DNA of 25,802 nt from a virus. The DNA lies in the IMG/VR virus record IMGVR_UViG_3300044994_000177, positions 1 through 25,802 of that record, one strand, 5' to 3'. The notes beneath the pieces are model-generated. The model saw nothing but the letters and a program-made list of their open reading frames with translations, ran no database searches and was not told the DNA's origin. The position numbers and the translations under genes were made by a program. Below, one piece after another: positions 7,335 to 14,490 of this stretch (position 1 is the stretch's first letter; each line of letters begins with the position of its first letter).

Positions 7335-10300
7335 GTGGTCTACAAAACAGGGCGCGAGCGGCGGGCAGAGTGGAGCGTCGCCGGTGAATTTAACTGCAGG
7401 TACTGGCACCGCGTGGGTTTTTTGCCTAGCCCGCCAGACCCGAACATCAGGAGCCGTGGCGGTACTCAGTCGCTCAAACTTGGGATAACGCAGAACTCAA
7501 CCTCCGTTGCCTTCTTCGAGATGATTCTGGAGCCGGCGGTTCCGAGCTTCGACCCGTTCGGTGATGTGTTCGGCAGTCTGCCGCTGCCTGTTACACTGGT
7601 TGACCAGCAGTTTAGTATCGGCGTTCAGACGGGCGGCGCGCCCGCTCTGGCACCTGATAGCGACATCGGCGCGGCGTTCTGGTTTGCGCTTCCAAGCCCG
7701 ACGCCCGCTCAATTTGAGTCTGAGTGCACCGTTGACTATGAGGTCACCTTCGGGGTTGACCTTGAGGAGTATTTCGAGGTCATCGAAATTCCCAACCCGA
7801 GCGACCCGAACGGATTTCCAGCCTATGGGGGCGTCCCAAACAATCCGTGGAACGGCTTCCCCGCGTTCGATGGCTCTAAGCATCTGCGCATTCGGTGGTT
7901 CGAGGCGACCAAACAGCACGGCAAAATCAACGCCGATGCGACTTTAACGGTCACCAGCACGGAGGGCGGCGGGTCTGCACGCGTTAGCGCCGAATCTGAT
8001 ATTGACGTGATTATCGAGTGGCACGAATATGGGCTCACAGTAGAGACGGAGAGTCTGGCGGCTGACACATTTCAGACAACACACAGCGGGAGCCAGACAT
8101 TTAACGGCGTACTGTTGCGCGCGCCCGGAATGCAGATATCTGGCAGCGGATACCTGAACGCATGGGGTGAGCCGTTTGTTATGTCGGTCTCGGGCGTGCC
8201 GGCTGAAGACAATTATCAGAGCGTCTCGATCACGGACGCGACGATTTCGCCTCCCTACGAGCACGCCTATAATCTACAGCTGCGCAACTGGACGTCCGCC
8301 TACCCGTTTGGTCAAAAAATACGACTCCGGAAGGGCGGAACCGACGTCCATCCGATCACCGATGTATTGCTAGCGACGCCGAACCTGTCAGGCGAGTTCG
8401 AACAATATAGGGCGGCGGGCAAGTTATGGCGCAATGGCGGGCTACATTTAAACTATAGTCTTGACACGACGGGCGCGGTTGGTTGGTATCTCGAAGACCC
8501 GTTTAAGCAGACCGAGCCGAGTATCAGCGCGAACCAGAAAGAGGCGGCGCGCGACTGGCGGATAATGCTCAGCGGGACGGCTTGGGACGCGGCGGACTGG
8601 GAGATGGACAACCCGCACACCATAGGCGCGTTCTCCTCTGCTGACTGGTCGGTCACCAATGCATCTGTTGCCAGTTCTACGCCCTACACAGATGTTGAGC
8701 CGGTGAACCCCGCTAACCCGATAGTGTTCACTTTGGACACAATCGCGCTGGCAGATTTTCGCGCCTATCGGTTCCTGCGGTTCCCGATTACGTACCTCCC
8801 GTTTTCTATACCGACGACTGAACCGGCAGTTCTGACCATAGACGGGCGCACGTTTTCAGCATCGTTCGATGACACCTCTACGGAGATTGTTTTTGACCTC
8901 TGCAACCCCGACGATTTAACCCCGCCGCTCCAAACTCAAGATTCTATCTGGGACGGGCTAGGTGACGGCACATTCGGGGTCGGGCAGGCGGGCGCGGTTA
9001 CTCTGTCGTTCAAGCTCGCTGCAAACGATTTCATCAGCTTCACCGGCTGGCAGATGTTCGTATCTGACTCCGCCGCTCTGACTTGCCAATCATCGTTTGA
9101 ACGTTGGGTGGAGGGTAGCCCCGAACGCAAGCGGTTCCTCTGGCTGAACACCGACCACCGAATCGGCTACGAACGAGAGGACATGCAGCGGACGGGCGTT
9201 GCGCCGTTCTATTCGTACAGTTGGCGGTCGATTTCGCAGCTAGTGGGCGACCAGCCGAAGGGCATCACAATTACCGAAAAAACGACGTTCCCCGCAGACG
9301 ATTTTCATAAAAATGCACGCGACGCGATCAATCTAGGCGGCAACGGCTGTATAATCACAGGCCCGATCGACGCTCTGGTTTACGAGGAGACAATCGGCGT
9401 GGACGCTCTGACGCCGCGCAAGCTCAGAGGCCAGATGCAATGGGACTCGGCGATTGGCTATCCGATAATCGGCAATTGCTGGGACCTCGAGCCCTACCCC
9501 GATGGGACAGACCCGAGCATCAAGCGCGCGTTGGGGATGCGTTCCCGCAAGTACCTGCGCTCGACTTCGTGGGGTCTAGTCATCGGTTCCGGCGGCAGCA
9601 TGGGCAGCGACGTTGTGGACGCGCTGGACATTGTGGCAAACGAGCCTTACACGGACACAACCGACGCAATCGGCAGGTACACGATGCAGCACCTGAGGGG
9701 CGGTGCAGACCACACCATCAGCTACACGGCGGCGAGCCTGTCGAACGCCATCACGGTTGCGCCGAGGCATTGGCACCGGACAGCTTTCACCGGCGAAACT
9801 CGGTTCATCGGTGCCTACGCGGTTTCGCCCAGTCTGCAACACGTGTTAGGTTCTTTCGAGCCGACGCCCAGCGGTCTTCGCATCGGTCTGAGCTTTGCTG
9901 GTAACGAACCGTTCCCGCTGGTGTTTCAGCTTTTCGTAACATCGACTCCTGCCCAGAACGACGGCATGGGTCTGGCTTTTTCAGACGCTGGAACCCTCTA
10001 CGTGGTCTGGCGCGACGCCGGAGACGTCAAACTAGGCAGGGCAGATACATATTCAGCAATTACGACTATGGCAACAATCGCAGCGGGGACAGACCCGCAA
10101 ATCGACGTCAGCCGCACCGGCTGGCTGTACATCTACTGGCGGGACGGGAGCGAAATTAAAGGGCAAATCCGAGACCCGCGCGGAAACATTGTCCAAAGCG
10201 TATTCTCGGCGGTCGCATCCGGTGTAACCGGCGGGTTTTCTGCTCGCTGGAGTCCCACCGCTGGCGGGAGTTGGCGGATGATTATCATCTACACCAGCGG

Positions 10301-10349
10301 CGGGAACGTCGTTCAGGTCACAAGCCCTGACGGCGTGGTTTTCAGCTAA
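7335..10349 (+). CDS. Large tail fibre/tip protein (1004 residues), candidate receptor-binding
   Basis: Starts at GTG 7335 immediately after the previous stop, with GGGTGG as ribosome site inside the end of that gene. Very long, beta-rich and Trp/Tyr/Gly-rich with no membrane segment. About residues 860-960 contain repeated short motifs of the kind seen in BNR/propeller-like blades (LYVVWRDAGDVKLGRAD, then LYIYWRDGSEIKGQIRD), spaced about 45 residues apart. As the last and largest gene of the tail block it is the best candidate here for host recognition, but that is inference. The stop (10347-10349) overlaps the end of a convergent minus gene by eight bases. No chaperone or esterase motif was recognised. 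Confidence 0.6.
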   Translation: MVYKTGRERRAEWSVAGEFNCRYWHRVGFLPSPPDPNIRSRGGTQSLKLGITQNSTSVAFFEMILEPAVPSFDPFGDVFGSLPLPVTLVDQQFSIGVQTGGAPALAPDSDIGAAFWFALPSPTPAQFESECTVDYEVTFGVDLEEYFEVIEIPNPSDPNGFPAYGGVPNNPWNGFPAFDGSKHLRIRWFEATKQHGKINADATLTVTSTEGGGSARVSAESDIDVIIEWHEYGLTVETESLAADTFQTTHSGSQTFNGVLLRAPGMQISGSGYLNAWGEPFVMSVSGVPAEDNYQSVSITDATISPPYEHAYNLQLRNWTSAYPFGQKIRLRKGGTDVHPITDVLLATPNLSGEFEQYRAAGKLWRNGGLHLNYSLDTTGAVGWYLEDPFKQTEPSISANQKEAARDWRIMLSGTAWDAADWEMDNPHTIGAFSSADWSVTNASVASSTPYTDVEPVNPANPIVFTLDTIALADFRAYRFLRFPITYLPFSIPTTEPAVLTIDGRTFSASFDDTSTEIVFDLCNPDDLTPPLQTQDSIWDGLGDGTFGVGQAGAVTLSFKLAANDFISFTGWQMFVSDSAALTCQSSFERWVEGSPERKRFLWLNTDHRIGYEREDMQRTGVAPFYSYSWRSISQLVGDQPKGITITEKTTFPADDFHKNARDAINLGGNGCIITGPIDALVYEETIGVDALTPRKLRGQMQWDSAIGYPIIGNCWDLEPYPDGTDPSIKRALGMRSRKYLRSTSWGLVIGSGGSMGSDVVDALDIVANEPYTDTTDAIGRYTMQHLRGGADHTISYTAASLSNAITVAPRHWHRTAFTGETRFIGAYAVSPSLQHVLGSFEPTPSGLRIGLSFAGNEPFPLVFQLFVTSTPAQNDGMGLAFSDAGTLYVVWRDAGDVKLGRADTYSAITTMATIAAGTDPQIDVSRTGWLYIYWRDGSEIKGQIRDPRGNIVQSVFSAVASGVTGGFSARWSPTAGGSWRMIIIYTSGGNVVQVTSPDGVVFS

Positions 10350-10509
10350 TCAGCATCCCGAGGACGCCGACCGCGAAACCGACGAGCGAACCGGCGATAA
10401 GGCGAGCCACCCAGTCAGCGGTCTGAACGTCTTCGCCCCGCGCGCGGCGGGTCGCCAAATCCATGACGACGAAGAGCAACACGGCGGTCATGCAGATGGC
10501 GATAATCAT
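10342..10509 (-). CDS. Small membrane protein (55 residues), last gene of the minus operon
   Basis: Starts at ATG 10509, which overlaps the upstream stop inside a GGTGGGCAAATGA element. Two hydrophobic helices are visible: residues 1-15 (MIIAICMTAVLLFVV) and about 35-53 (LIAGSLVGFAVGVLGML), separated by a charged loop (ATRRARGEDVQTAD). The size and topology resemble small holins or holin-like pores, and a secreted RlpA-like protein is encoded in the same operon, but no holin family is recognised. Its end overlaps the 1004-residue tail gene by eight bases, convergently. Confidence 0.65.
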   Translation of the reverse strand: MIIAICMTAVLLFVVMDLATRRARGEDVQTADWVARLIAGSLVGFAVGVLGMLIS

Positions 10510-10518
10510 TTGCCCACC
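10506..10518 (-). promoter_or_regulatory. Start/stop coupling element GGTGGGCAAATGA, copy 1
   Basis: On the minus strand it provides a GGTGG ribosome site, the last codons GTG GGC AAA TGA of the upstream gene (ending RVGK) and the ATG of the downstream membrane protein gene. Identical 13-mers occur at 11822, 12576 and 14816. Confidence 0.85.
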
Positions 10519-10997
10519 CTGATTTTGAACGGTGCCAACCCGCACTCTGGCGCGCAACCGAACGAGCGGATGAGAACCAACAAATGTAGAACGGGAATCG
10601 ACAGACGGGCTTCTTTGTTCGGTCTGATTTCCAGTTCCGTTTCATAGTTCGAGCCTAGCATAATCTGGTTCCGTGAATTCACCCGCAGAAACAGCCGTTG
10701 GCTGTGCAGGCTCTTGCCGTCGATGATTCTCAGTGAGATGTCAATCTCAACAAAATCACACTGTTTGTCCACCGTGTATCTATAGCGGGTCACGAACGGG
10801 CACTCGCGCAGCGCGTCGATGCTGGACTTCCGGGCGTCGAGCCCAGTTGCTGCGCGCAGAACATCTCGCCAGTAGACGTCGAGCGGCATGGTTAGGCGTT
10901 GCGCCTCAGCGCGGTCTGCCAGCCGTTGGAGTTCGGCGAGAATCGCGTCTGATTGCTCGGTGATGATTTCTTCCATCACGTCTTGGGCGTTGCTCAT
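10506..10997 (-). CDS. Hypothetical protein (163 residues)
   Basis: ATG at 10997 overlaps the upstream stop as ATGA. The N-terminal 45 residues form an amphipathic, Glu/Ala/Leu-rich helix (EEIITEQSDAILAELQRLADRAEAQR), a probable coiled coil. The rest is a mixed alpha/beta domain with several Arg and four Cys (ECPF, KQCD, GCAPECG), without a recognised motif. It ends KIRVGK, where VGK comes from the shared coupling element. No signal or membrane segment, so likely cytoplasmic. Function unknown. Confidence 0.65.
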   Translation of the reverse strand: MSNAQDVMEEIITEQSDAILAELQRLADRAEAQRLTMPLDVYWRDVLRAATGLDARKSSIDALRECPFVTRYRYTVDKQCDFVEIDISLRIIDGKSLHSQRLFLRVNSRNQIMLGSNYETELEIRPNKEARLSIPVLHLLVLIRSFGCAPECGLAPFKIRVGK

Positions 10998-11203
10998 TGC
11001 AGCCTCTCGAAGCCGAGGTTCATTCGGTCTTGTTCTAGGCGTTCATGACCAGCTGAGACGCTGGAAACGAAATGCACGACGAGTAGCGCGAACGCTGCGG
11101 CGATGACTAACCCGATAATGAGGTTGGCGATCCGCTGCTTACGCTGTTTGGCACGGACGCGGGCGATTTCCGCGTCGGTTGGGTAGTGGTTCATGGTTTT
11201 CAT
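10994..11203 (-). CDS. Single-pass membrane protein with charged ends (69 residues)
   Basis: I use the ATG at 11203 (MKTMNHYPTDAEIARV), which overlaps the upstream stop as ATGA; a longer frame upstream has no coupled start. Residues 4-24 are polar and basic (RVRAKQRKQR), residues 25-45 form one strong membrane helix (NLIIGLVIAAAFALLVVHFV), and the rest is a charged helix (SAGHERLEQDRMNLGFERLQ). The basic stretch before the helix suggests N-in, C-out. The layout recalls phage spanin or holin-associated proteins, but there is no lipobox or family motif. Function unknown. Confidence 0.65.
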   Translation of the reverse strand: MKTMNHYPTDAEIARVRAKQRKQRIANLIIGLVIAAAFALLVVHFVSSVSAGHERLEQDRMNLGFERLQ

Positions 11204-11595
11204 TTGTACTCTTTTGGAATGGGCACTTCCGTCCATTCCGCATCCCCTCTGTGCCATAACCTAAGCGGTGTGAAGTCAGCCCGATTCGTGGTTCCAGGGC
11301 ATCCGATATCGCCCAACATATGCCATGGAGCATCGCCCCAACCGAGCAGGTAATCCATAGCTTGCCCTGGTGTTGTCAGGATTTCGAATGGACCAGAACC
11401 TGCATAATGCTTTATCCCTGAGCAACAGAGAAATTCTCGCCCACAGCCTTCGCATGTAACGATCATCTCTAGTGCCCAGACGTCGTAAACACCGAGCAGG
11501 TCAGGGTGAAATTCCGCATAGCGCGGCACTCCGTTTTGGTCATGCCAGAGCGGTTCGCCTAACCTGTCTCTAATGTCTTCGTAGAGCGGGTACAT
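11200..11595 (-). CDS. Cys-rich hypothetical protein, possible zinc site (131 residues)
   Basis: The ATG at 11595 forms TGATG with the upstream stop and follows GGAGG at four bases; a TTG one codon earlier is too close to the ribosome site. A cysteine cluster CEGCGREFLCC lies at about residues 48-58, with further His and Cys downstream (GIKHYAG, DIGCPG), so a structural zinc site is plausible. The remainder is rich in Trp, Gly and Asp. Family not recognised. It sits between the HicB-like gene and a small membrane protein gene, both overlapping it by a few bases. Confidence 0.65.
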   Translation of the reverse strand: MYPLYEDIRDRLGEPLWHDQNGVPRYAEFHPDLLGVYDVWALEMIVTCEGCGREFLCCSGIKHYAGSGPFEILTTPGQAMDYLLGWGDAPWHMLGDIGCPGTTNRADFTPLRLWHRGDAEWTEVPIPKEYK

Positions 11596-11825
11596 CAATC
11601 CTCCTCCGGCAACGGGATTTCAACGCCCGACTTCATCAGGTCGTCGTAGGCTAGTTTGCGCCGAATTTCCAATCCGTGAATCGCCTCGTTCGGTGAGACC
11701 CCATCGTGCATAGCAACCCCTTTACCGAGTGCAGGTATCCACGCAATCCATCCGCCGCCCTCCTCAGCGGAGAGCCGCCTAATGCACATTGTGTAGTTCA
11801 GCTTGTGCCATTCCTGTCGGGTCAT
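11595..11825 (-). CDS. HicB-like protein without a HicA partner (76 residues)
   Basis: ATG at 11825 lies within the coupling element at 11822. Residues 24-74 follow the HicB partial RNase-H fold pattern: GGGWIAWIPALGKGVAMHDG (strand, then the P.L.G.....G turn), SPNEAIHGLEIRRKLA (helix) and a terminal G...PLPEED, matching the usual G..IP.P ending. HicB antitoxins normally pair with HicA, a small RNA-binding toxin. Neither neighbour looks like HicA (no short basic dsRBD-like protein with GSHH), so this is a solitary member. In phages such orphans may act as antitoxins against host HicA or as regulators; this is inference. No C-terminal DNA-binding domain is present. Confidence 0.6.
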   Translation of the reverse strand: MTRQEWHKLNYTMCIRRLSAEEGGGWIAWIPALGKGVAMHDGVSPNEAIHGLEIRRKLAYDDLMKSGVEIPLPEED

Positions 11826-11834
11826 TTGCCCACC
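11822..11834 (-). promoter_or_regulatory. Start/stop coupling element GGTGGGCAAATGA, copy 2
   Basis: Joins the 119-residue gene (ending SEVGK) to the HicB-like gene, whose ATG overlaps the stop. Exactly the same 13 bases and reading phase as the other three copies. Confidence 0.85.
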
Positions 11835-12181
11835 TCGGAGTACGCAACGTGGAATATGTAAAAGCCTTCACGTGGAAGGTGGCCTTCGTCTGGCGCTTCA
11901 AAGTTGATGTCGTCAATCTCTAAATCACTGCTACTCGCCCAAGCCCCCAACGCCCAACCGGAATCACTCAATTTGTCCAGCACCAGATCGCGAAGGTCGC
12001 AGTCTCCAGTGAGGAAGTCGCGCAACTTCTCAGGAGTCACGCCAACGACCCAAAAATCGTAAACGACAGAGTCAATGCCGACCCCGACATGCAGTTTCCC
12101 GACAAAATCTTTCAGCACAATTACCTGCGGTCCGTCGTACCAAGCCAACGTCTGAGCCAGAGAGAGTGTGCGCATCATCAT
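11822..12181 (-). CDS. Hypothetical protein (119 residues)
   Basis: Three ATG codons in a row start the frame (12181, 12178, 12175); the first overlaps the upstream stop as ATGA, and GGCGGAG lies just upstream. I report the outermost, though the second or third has better ribosome spacing. The protein is acidic, with a short N-terminal helix, a beta-rich part (VIVLKDFVGKLHVGVGI, VVYDFWVVGV) and a C-terminal acidic region with HVAYSEVGK at the end. No signal peptide and no recognised domain. Function unknown. Confidence 0.65.
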   Translation of the reverse strand: MMMRTLSLAQTLAWYDGPQVIVLKDFVGKLHVGVGIDSVVYDFWVVGVTPEKLRDFLTGDCDLRDLVLDKLSDSGWALGAWASSSDLEIDDINFEAPDEGHLPREGFYIFHVAYSEVGK

Positions 12182-12579
12182 TTCTCCGCCTCGATACGCT
12201 GGACGCGCACTTGCCGCAGTCCGGGCTTGGCGTTGCCGGTTACCTCGTTCCACGCACCCCAGCTGAGGTCGATACGCTCTTTACCTGCGTCCCTGAAACG
12301 TCGGTTCATCGTGTCCGTCACGGTCACAACCACCCGCCGGTCTGGGTTGCGAGTCCAGACGATGAGCCGCGTGCCGAACGACCAGCCCTCTTTCAGCCGC
12401 CGTGGATCCACCGCAGCCGTCAACCTGTCGGGTCTGAAACGCTGCCCGTTTGCCATCCTCTTGGTGCCTGCGTGGTAGCGGTCTCCGGGGTAGCCGTAGG
12501 TGCTAGCCGTCAGCGTGTAGACCGGCTCTGGCTTGGCGGGCTGAATGAGTACCAGCGCGCAGAGGGCAATCGCAATCAT
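12178..12579 (-). CDS. Secreted RlpA-like double-psi beta-barrel protein
   Basis: 133 residues from ATG 12579, the start set by the coupling element; a longer frame upstream would lose the signal peptide. Residues 1-19 (MIAIALCALVLIQPAKPEP) look like a short signal sequence or membrane anchor without N-terminal positive charges. The rest follows the RlpA/DPBB layout: ASTYGYPGDRYHAGT, ANGQRF, LTAAVDPRR, FGTRLIVW, VVVTVTDTMNRRF, then IDLSWGAWNEVTG, equivalent to the RlpA sequence around its catalytic Asp and the DLS element. Family members bind or cleave peptidoglycan outside the cytoplasm. In a phage it could help lysis or alter the wall; it is far from the CHAP endolysin. Activity is not shown by sequence alone. 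Confidence 0.7.
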   Translation of the reverse strand: MIAIALCALVLIQPAKPEPVYTLTASTYGYPGDRYHAGTKRMANGQRFRPDRLTAAVDPRRLKEGWSFGTRLIVWTRNPDRRVVVTVTDTMNRRFRDAGKERIDLSWGAWNEVTGNAKPGLRQVRVQRIEAEK

Positions 12580-12588
12580 TTGCCCACC
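12576..12588 (-). promoter_or_regulatory. Start/stop coupling element GGTGGGCAAATGA, copy 3
   Basis: Joins the 118-residue repeat protein gene (ending AKVGK) to the RlpA-like gene. Same 13 bases and same frame as copies at 10506, 11822 and 14816. Confidence 0.85.
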
Positions 12589-12932
12589 TTCGCCGCCCAT
12601 TCTAGGGACGAACCGCAATGGTCTGCCAGCTGGAAAGCACGTTCTGAATCGCCTACTTGTTCAATAATCTGCTCCGCCCATCTGCGATCGGAGCCGCAAA
12701 GAGAAACCATGCAAATTGCCAAGCGAGCGTCTTTTGACGCCTCGATAACTTGTTCTGCCCACTCTCGGTCGGAGCGGCAGTGATAGGCCATTTCGCAGGC
12801 GTAGATACCGCTTCCTGCCTGCTCGATGATTCGCTCTGCTTCCGCCCTAAAATCAGGGATTTGGGCTGCGATCCGAAACGCCATCTCAGGCGTCAGGTAG
12901 CAATTGTAGTTAGCTTTATGTTCTTCGTTCAT
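12576..12932 (-). CDS. Helical repeat protein with three 27-residue units (118 residues)
   Basis: ATG 12932 overlaps the upstream stop and follows GGAGGAGA. After a 31-residue N-terminus come three consecutive 27-residue repeats at about 32-58, 59-85 and 86-112. Each starts AE(R/Q)(I/V)IE and ends (S/D)xxxW, with a conserved (H/L)C(G/R)S near the end (HCRSDREW, LCGSDRRW, HCGSSLEW). Each unit looks like two short helices, so a small solenoid is expected, possibly for protein binding; it resembles DUF4116-type repeats in style, but I cannot assign it. A paralogue with two units lies at 14816-15070 in the same operon. Both end in VGK from the shared junction element. Confidence 0.7.
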   Translation of the reverse strand: MNEEHKANYNCYLTPEMAFRIAAQIPDFRAEAERIIEQAGSGIYACEMAYHCRSDREWAEQVIEASKDARLAICMVSLCGSDRRWAEQIIEQVGDSERAFQLADHCGSSLEWAAKVGK

Positions 12933-13276
12933 TGTGTGTTCTCCTCCGCAAATCGCTGGAAAATCCCGCTCTCGCGCAAATCATCCAGCACCGCGTTAAA
13001 CTCGTCTTCGTCACCATCGCAAACGTGTAACTCGCCCTCGCTAATCGTGACAGTTGTTGTGTCCGGCAAGCAGAATACCGAAGTCACCCGCCAGCGTCCA
13101 ATCTGCACCGAGACGGACGCGGAAATATCGGTTATGCCATATGCCAGATGAGTCAGCATATCGTCGTATCGCACATAGAGTGCAACACATAGAAATTCGT
13201 CATCCGGCATTGGCTCCCAGCCCAGCACCTCGCAGAGCCTGCTAACCGCCTGCTCCATCATTTCTTGTCTAGTCAT
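12929..13276 (-). CDS. Hypothetical protein (115 residues)
   Basis: I take the ATG at 13276 (MTRQEMMEQAV), eight bases inside the end of the Rad52-like gene and seven bases after GGAG; the earlier TTG at 13288 overlaps that ribosome site. The N-terminus is helical, the middle is beta-rich (VALYVRYDDMLTHLAYGI, ASVSVQIGRWRVTSVF) and the end is acidic (GELHVCDGDEDEF) with a last helix. Its first residues MTRQE match those of the HicB-like gene. No known domain seen. Confidence 0.65.
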   Translation of the reverse strand: MTRQEMMEQAVSRLCEVLGWEPMPDDEFLCVALYVRYDDMLTHLAYGITDISASVSVQIGRWRVTSVFCLPDTTTVTISEGELHVCDGDEDEFNAVLDDLRESGIFQRFAEENTQ

Positions 13277-13898
13277 TCTTAACTCCAAGAGTGAGATAGT
13301 TCATCGTGTCATCGCCGGTTGCGCAACCAGCCTCGACAGCAGACGCGAGCAGACCATAGGGTTCGCCCATTGCCGTAATCGCCTCGAACTGCTCCTTGCT
13401 GACGCCAGCATCTTTCACAAGCTGTTTCTTCTGCGCAGCAGTCAGCACCGCCGGTTTTTCAGCACGCTCCGGCTCTCGCAATCCTTCATGGTCTGGCTTC
13501 TCCCAGAGCCAATTACCGAAGGCGTCCCCGAATGTCCTAAGGGCGCGTTTCAGCGCGTCGGTCACTGCCTCTTTCGATGCTTTTTCACTGTCGCCAGAAC
13601 CCCAGCCTGTATCCTCGCGGGTGACGGACGAGCCGCATACATTTGCGGTTACCTTGACCACTGCGAGCCAGCCGCTGGATCCGATTTGCCGGAGGTCGGT
13701 AACACTGTAGCTCCAGCCGCCAAAGCCGAAGATTTTGTTGGCTTGGTCGATGGCAACATAGCCCGCTATGTAGTCGAGCGTTTTACCCCCTGCACCCTGC
13801 CGCTGCTTGATTAACGATTTGTCAATCTGTTTAGCCAACATCTGTTCCTGCGTCTCGCGGGGAAAGTGCTGGTCGATTTTGTCGCCGGCTTTCGTCAC
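13269..13898 (-). CDS. Rad52-family single-strand annealing protein
   Basis: 209 residues starting at GTG 13898, which overlaps the upstream stop as GTGA and follows GGAGG at six bases. The family anneals complementary single strands in phage recombination. Visible hallmarks: QRQGAGGKTLDYIAGYVA (about 32-49), IFGFGGWSYSV (56-66), a strand pair with VKVTANVCG, then SVTREDTGWGSGD (91-103) followed by the signature helix KASKEAVTDALKRALRTFG (106-124) and DAFGNWLW. This is the Rad52/Rad22 core in the usual order. The C-terminal 75 residues are Lys/Glu/Ala-rich and probably bind partners such as SSB. It is preceded by a Gam-like gene and a tiny SSB-like frame, so this is the phage recombination module. 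Confidence 0.92.
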   Translation of the reverse strand: MTKAGDKIDQHFPRETQEQMLAKQIDKSLIKQRQGAGGKTLDYIAGYVAIDQANKIFGFGGWSYSVTDLRQIGSSGWLAVVKVTANVCGSSVTREDTGWGSGDSEKASKEAVTDALKRALRTFGDAFGNWLWEKPDHEGLREPERAEKPAVLTAAQKKQLVKDAGVSKEQFEAITAMGEPYGLLASAVEAGCATGDDTMNYLTLGVKND

Positions 13899-14413
13899 TT
13901 TGAACCTCCGAGCTTGACGGCGAACGACTCGCCAGCAGGCACGACTTCAGCAACGCCAGCAGCCAGAGCAGACTCTAGAGCTTCGCCGGTCAGCTTCGAG
14001 ACCAACGGCGATTTGGTGATTTTCACCGCTTCCGGCGTGTAAGCCTCAAGCCACGGCAGCGCGTCCTCTGTCAGTGCCACCCGTTCGGGCGTGGTTCGGA
14101 AGCTAAGCCGACCATATGGCAGCGTCAGCGTTTTGGTTTTCTGGTCTGCCAGCTGCTCCCGAGCGAACGATTCAAGTTCACCGGAGAATCTGGTTTGCAG
14201 CCAGTTCAGCCGCGACTCATGCTGTTTAACCAGCTTTTCGAGGTTGGATTTTGCCGCTTCCATGGCTGCCTGCTCGGCTAGCATTTTTCGCATCACCCAG
14301 TTAGCGGAGTCCGCATCTCGAACGTGGAATTGCTCAGCGGTTTCGTGTCCTAAAATCTCGCCAGTTTCTGGGTTGACGAGAAACCCGTCTATGTTGATTG
14401 TTGTGGTTTCCAT
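13895..14413 (-). CDS. Gam-like host-nuclease inhibitor or DNA-end protein
   Basis: 172 residues from ATG 14413, eight bases after the SSB-like mini frame. Residues about 40-95 form a long coiled coil (ANWVMRKMLAEQAAMEAAK to SFAREQLADQ). This is followed by a strand motif KTLTLPYGRLSFRTTPE, which matches the K(T)L.(Y/F)G..SFR hallmark of Mu Gam-like and related phage proteins, then a helix-turn with ALPWLEAYTPEAVKITKSP. Mu Gam binds DNA ends and blocks exonucleases; related proteins often accompany annealing proteins, as here. The gene product is cytoplasmic. Exact biochemical role is inferred from the family and the neighbourhood. Confidence 0.7.
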   Translation of the reverse strand: METTTINIDGFLVNPETGEILGHETAEQFHVRDADSANWVMRKMLAEQAAMEAAKSNLEKLVKQHESRLNWLQTRFSGELESFAREQLADQKTKTLTLPYGRLSFRTTPERVALTEDALPWLEAYTPEAVKITKSPLVSKLTGEALESALAAGVAEVVPAGESFAVKLGGSK

Positions 14414-14421
14414 TGTGGTTG

Positions 14422-14490
14422 TTAGTCCTCGAACGGGTCGAACGGTTCGGGGTCTCGCCCCAGCCGTCCGATGATGATTAGTTTATTCAT
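14422..14490 (-). CDS. 22-residue SSB-like mini-ORF (N-terminal SSB stub)
   Basis: Minus-strand ATG (14490-14488) to TAA (14424-14422). The peptide is MNKLIIIGRLGRDPE followed by PFDPFED. The first 15 residues match the start of bacterial and phage SSB (MNKVILIGRLGRDPE), while the last seven are an acidic, Phe-containing tip that recalls SSB tails. The body of the OB fold is missing. The ATG overlaps the preceding gene's stop as ATGA, and the frame lies exactly where ssb would be expected, beside Gam-like and Rad52-like genes. It is either a deletion remnant of ssb or a functional micropeptide; the sequence alone cannot decide. Confidence 0.6.
   Translation of the reverse strand: MNKLIIIGRLGRDPEPFDPFED

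Noticed and set aside
9440-9904. 154-codon plus-strand frame inside the 1004-residue tail gene
   Set aside because: Arg/His/Gly-rich composition typical of an out-of-frame reading; no start context.
12166-12783. Plus-strand open frame with repeated Ser/Glu/Pro/Gln words
   Set aside because: It is the mirror of the minus-strand RlpA-like and 27-residue-repeat genes; the repetition comes from the repeats on the other strand.
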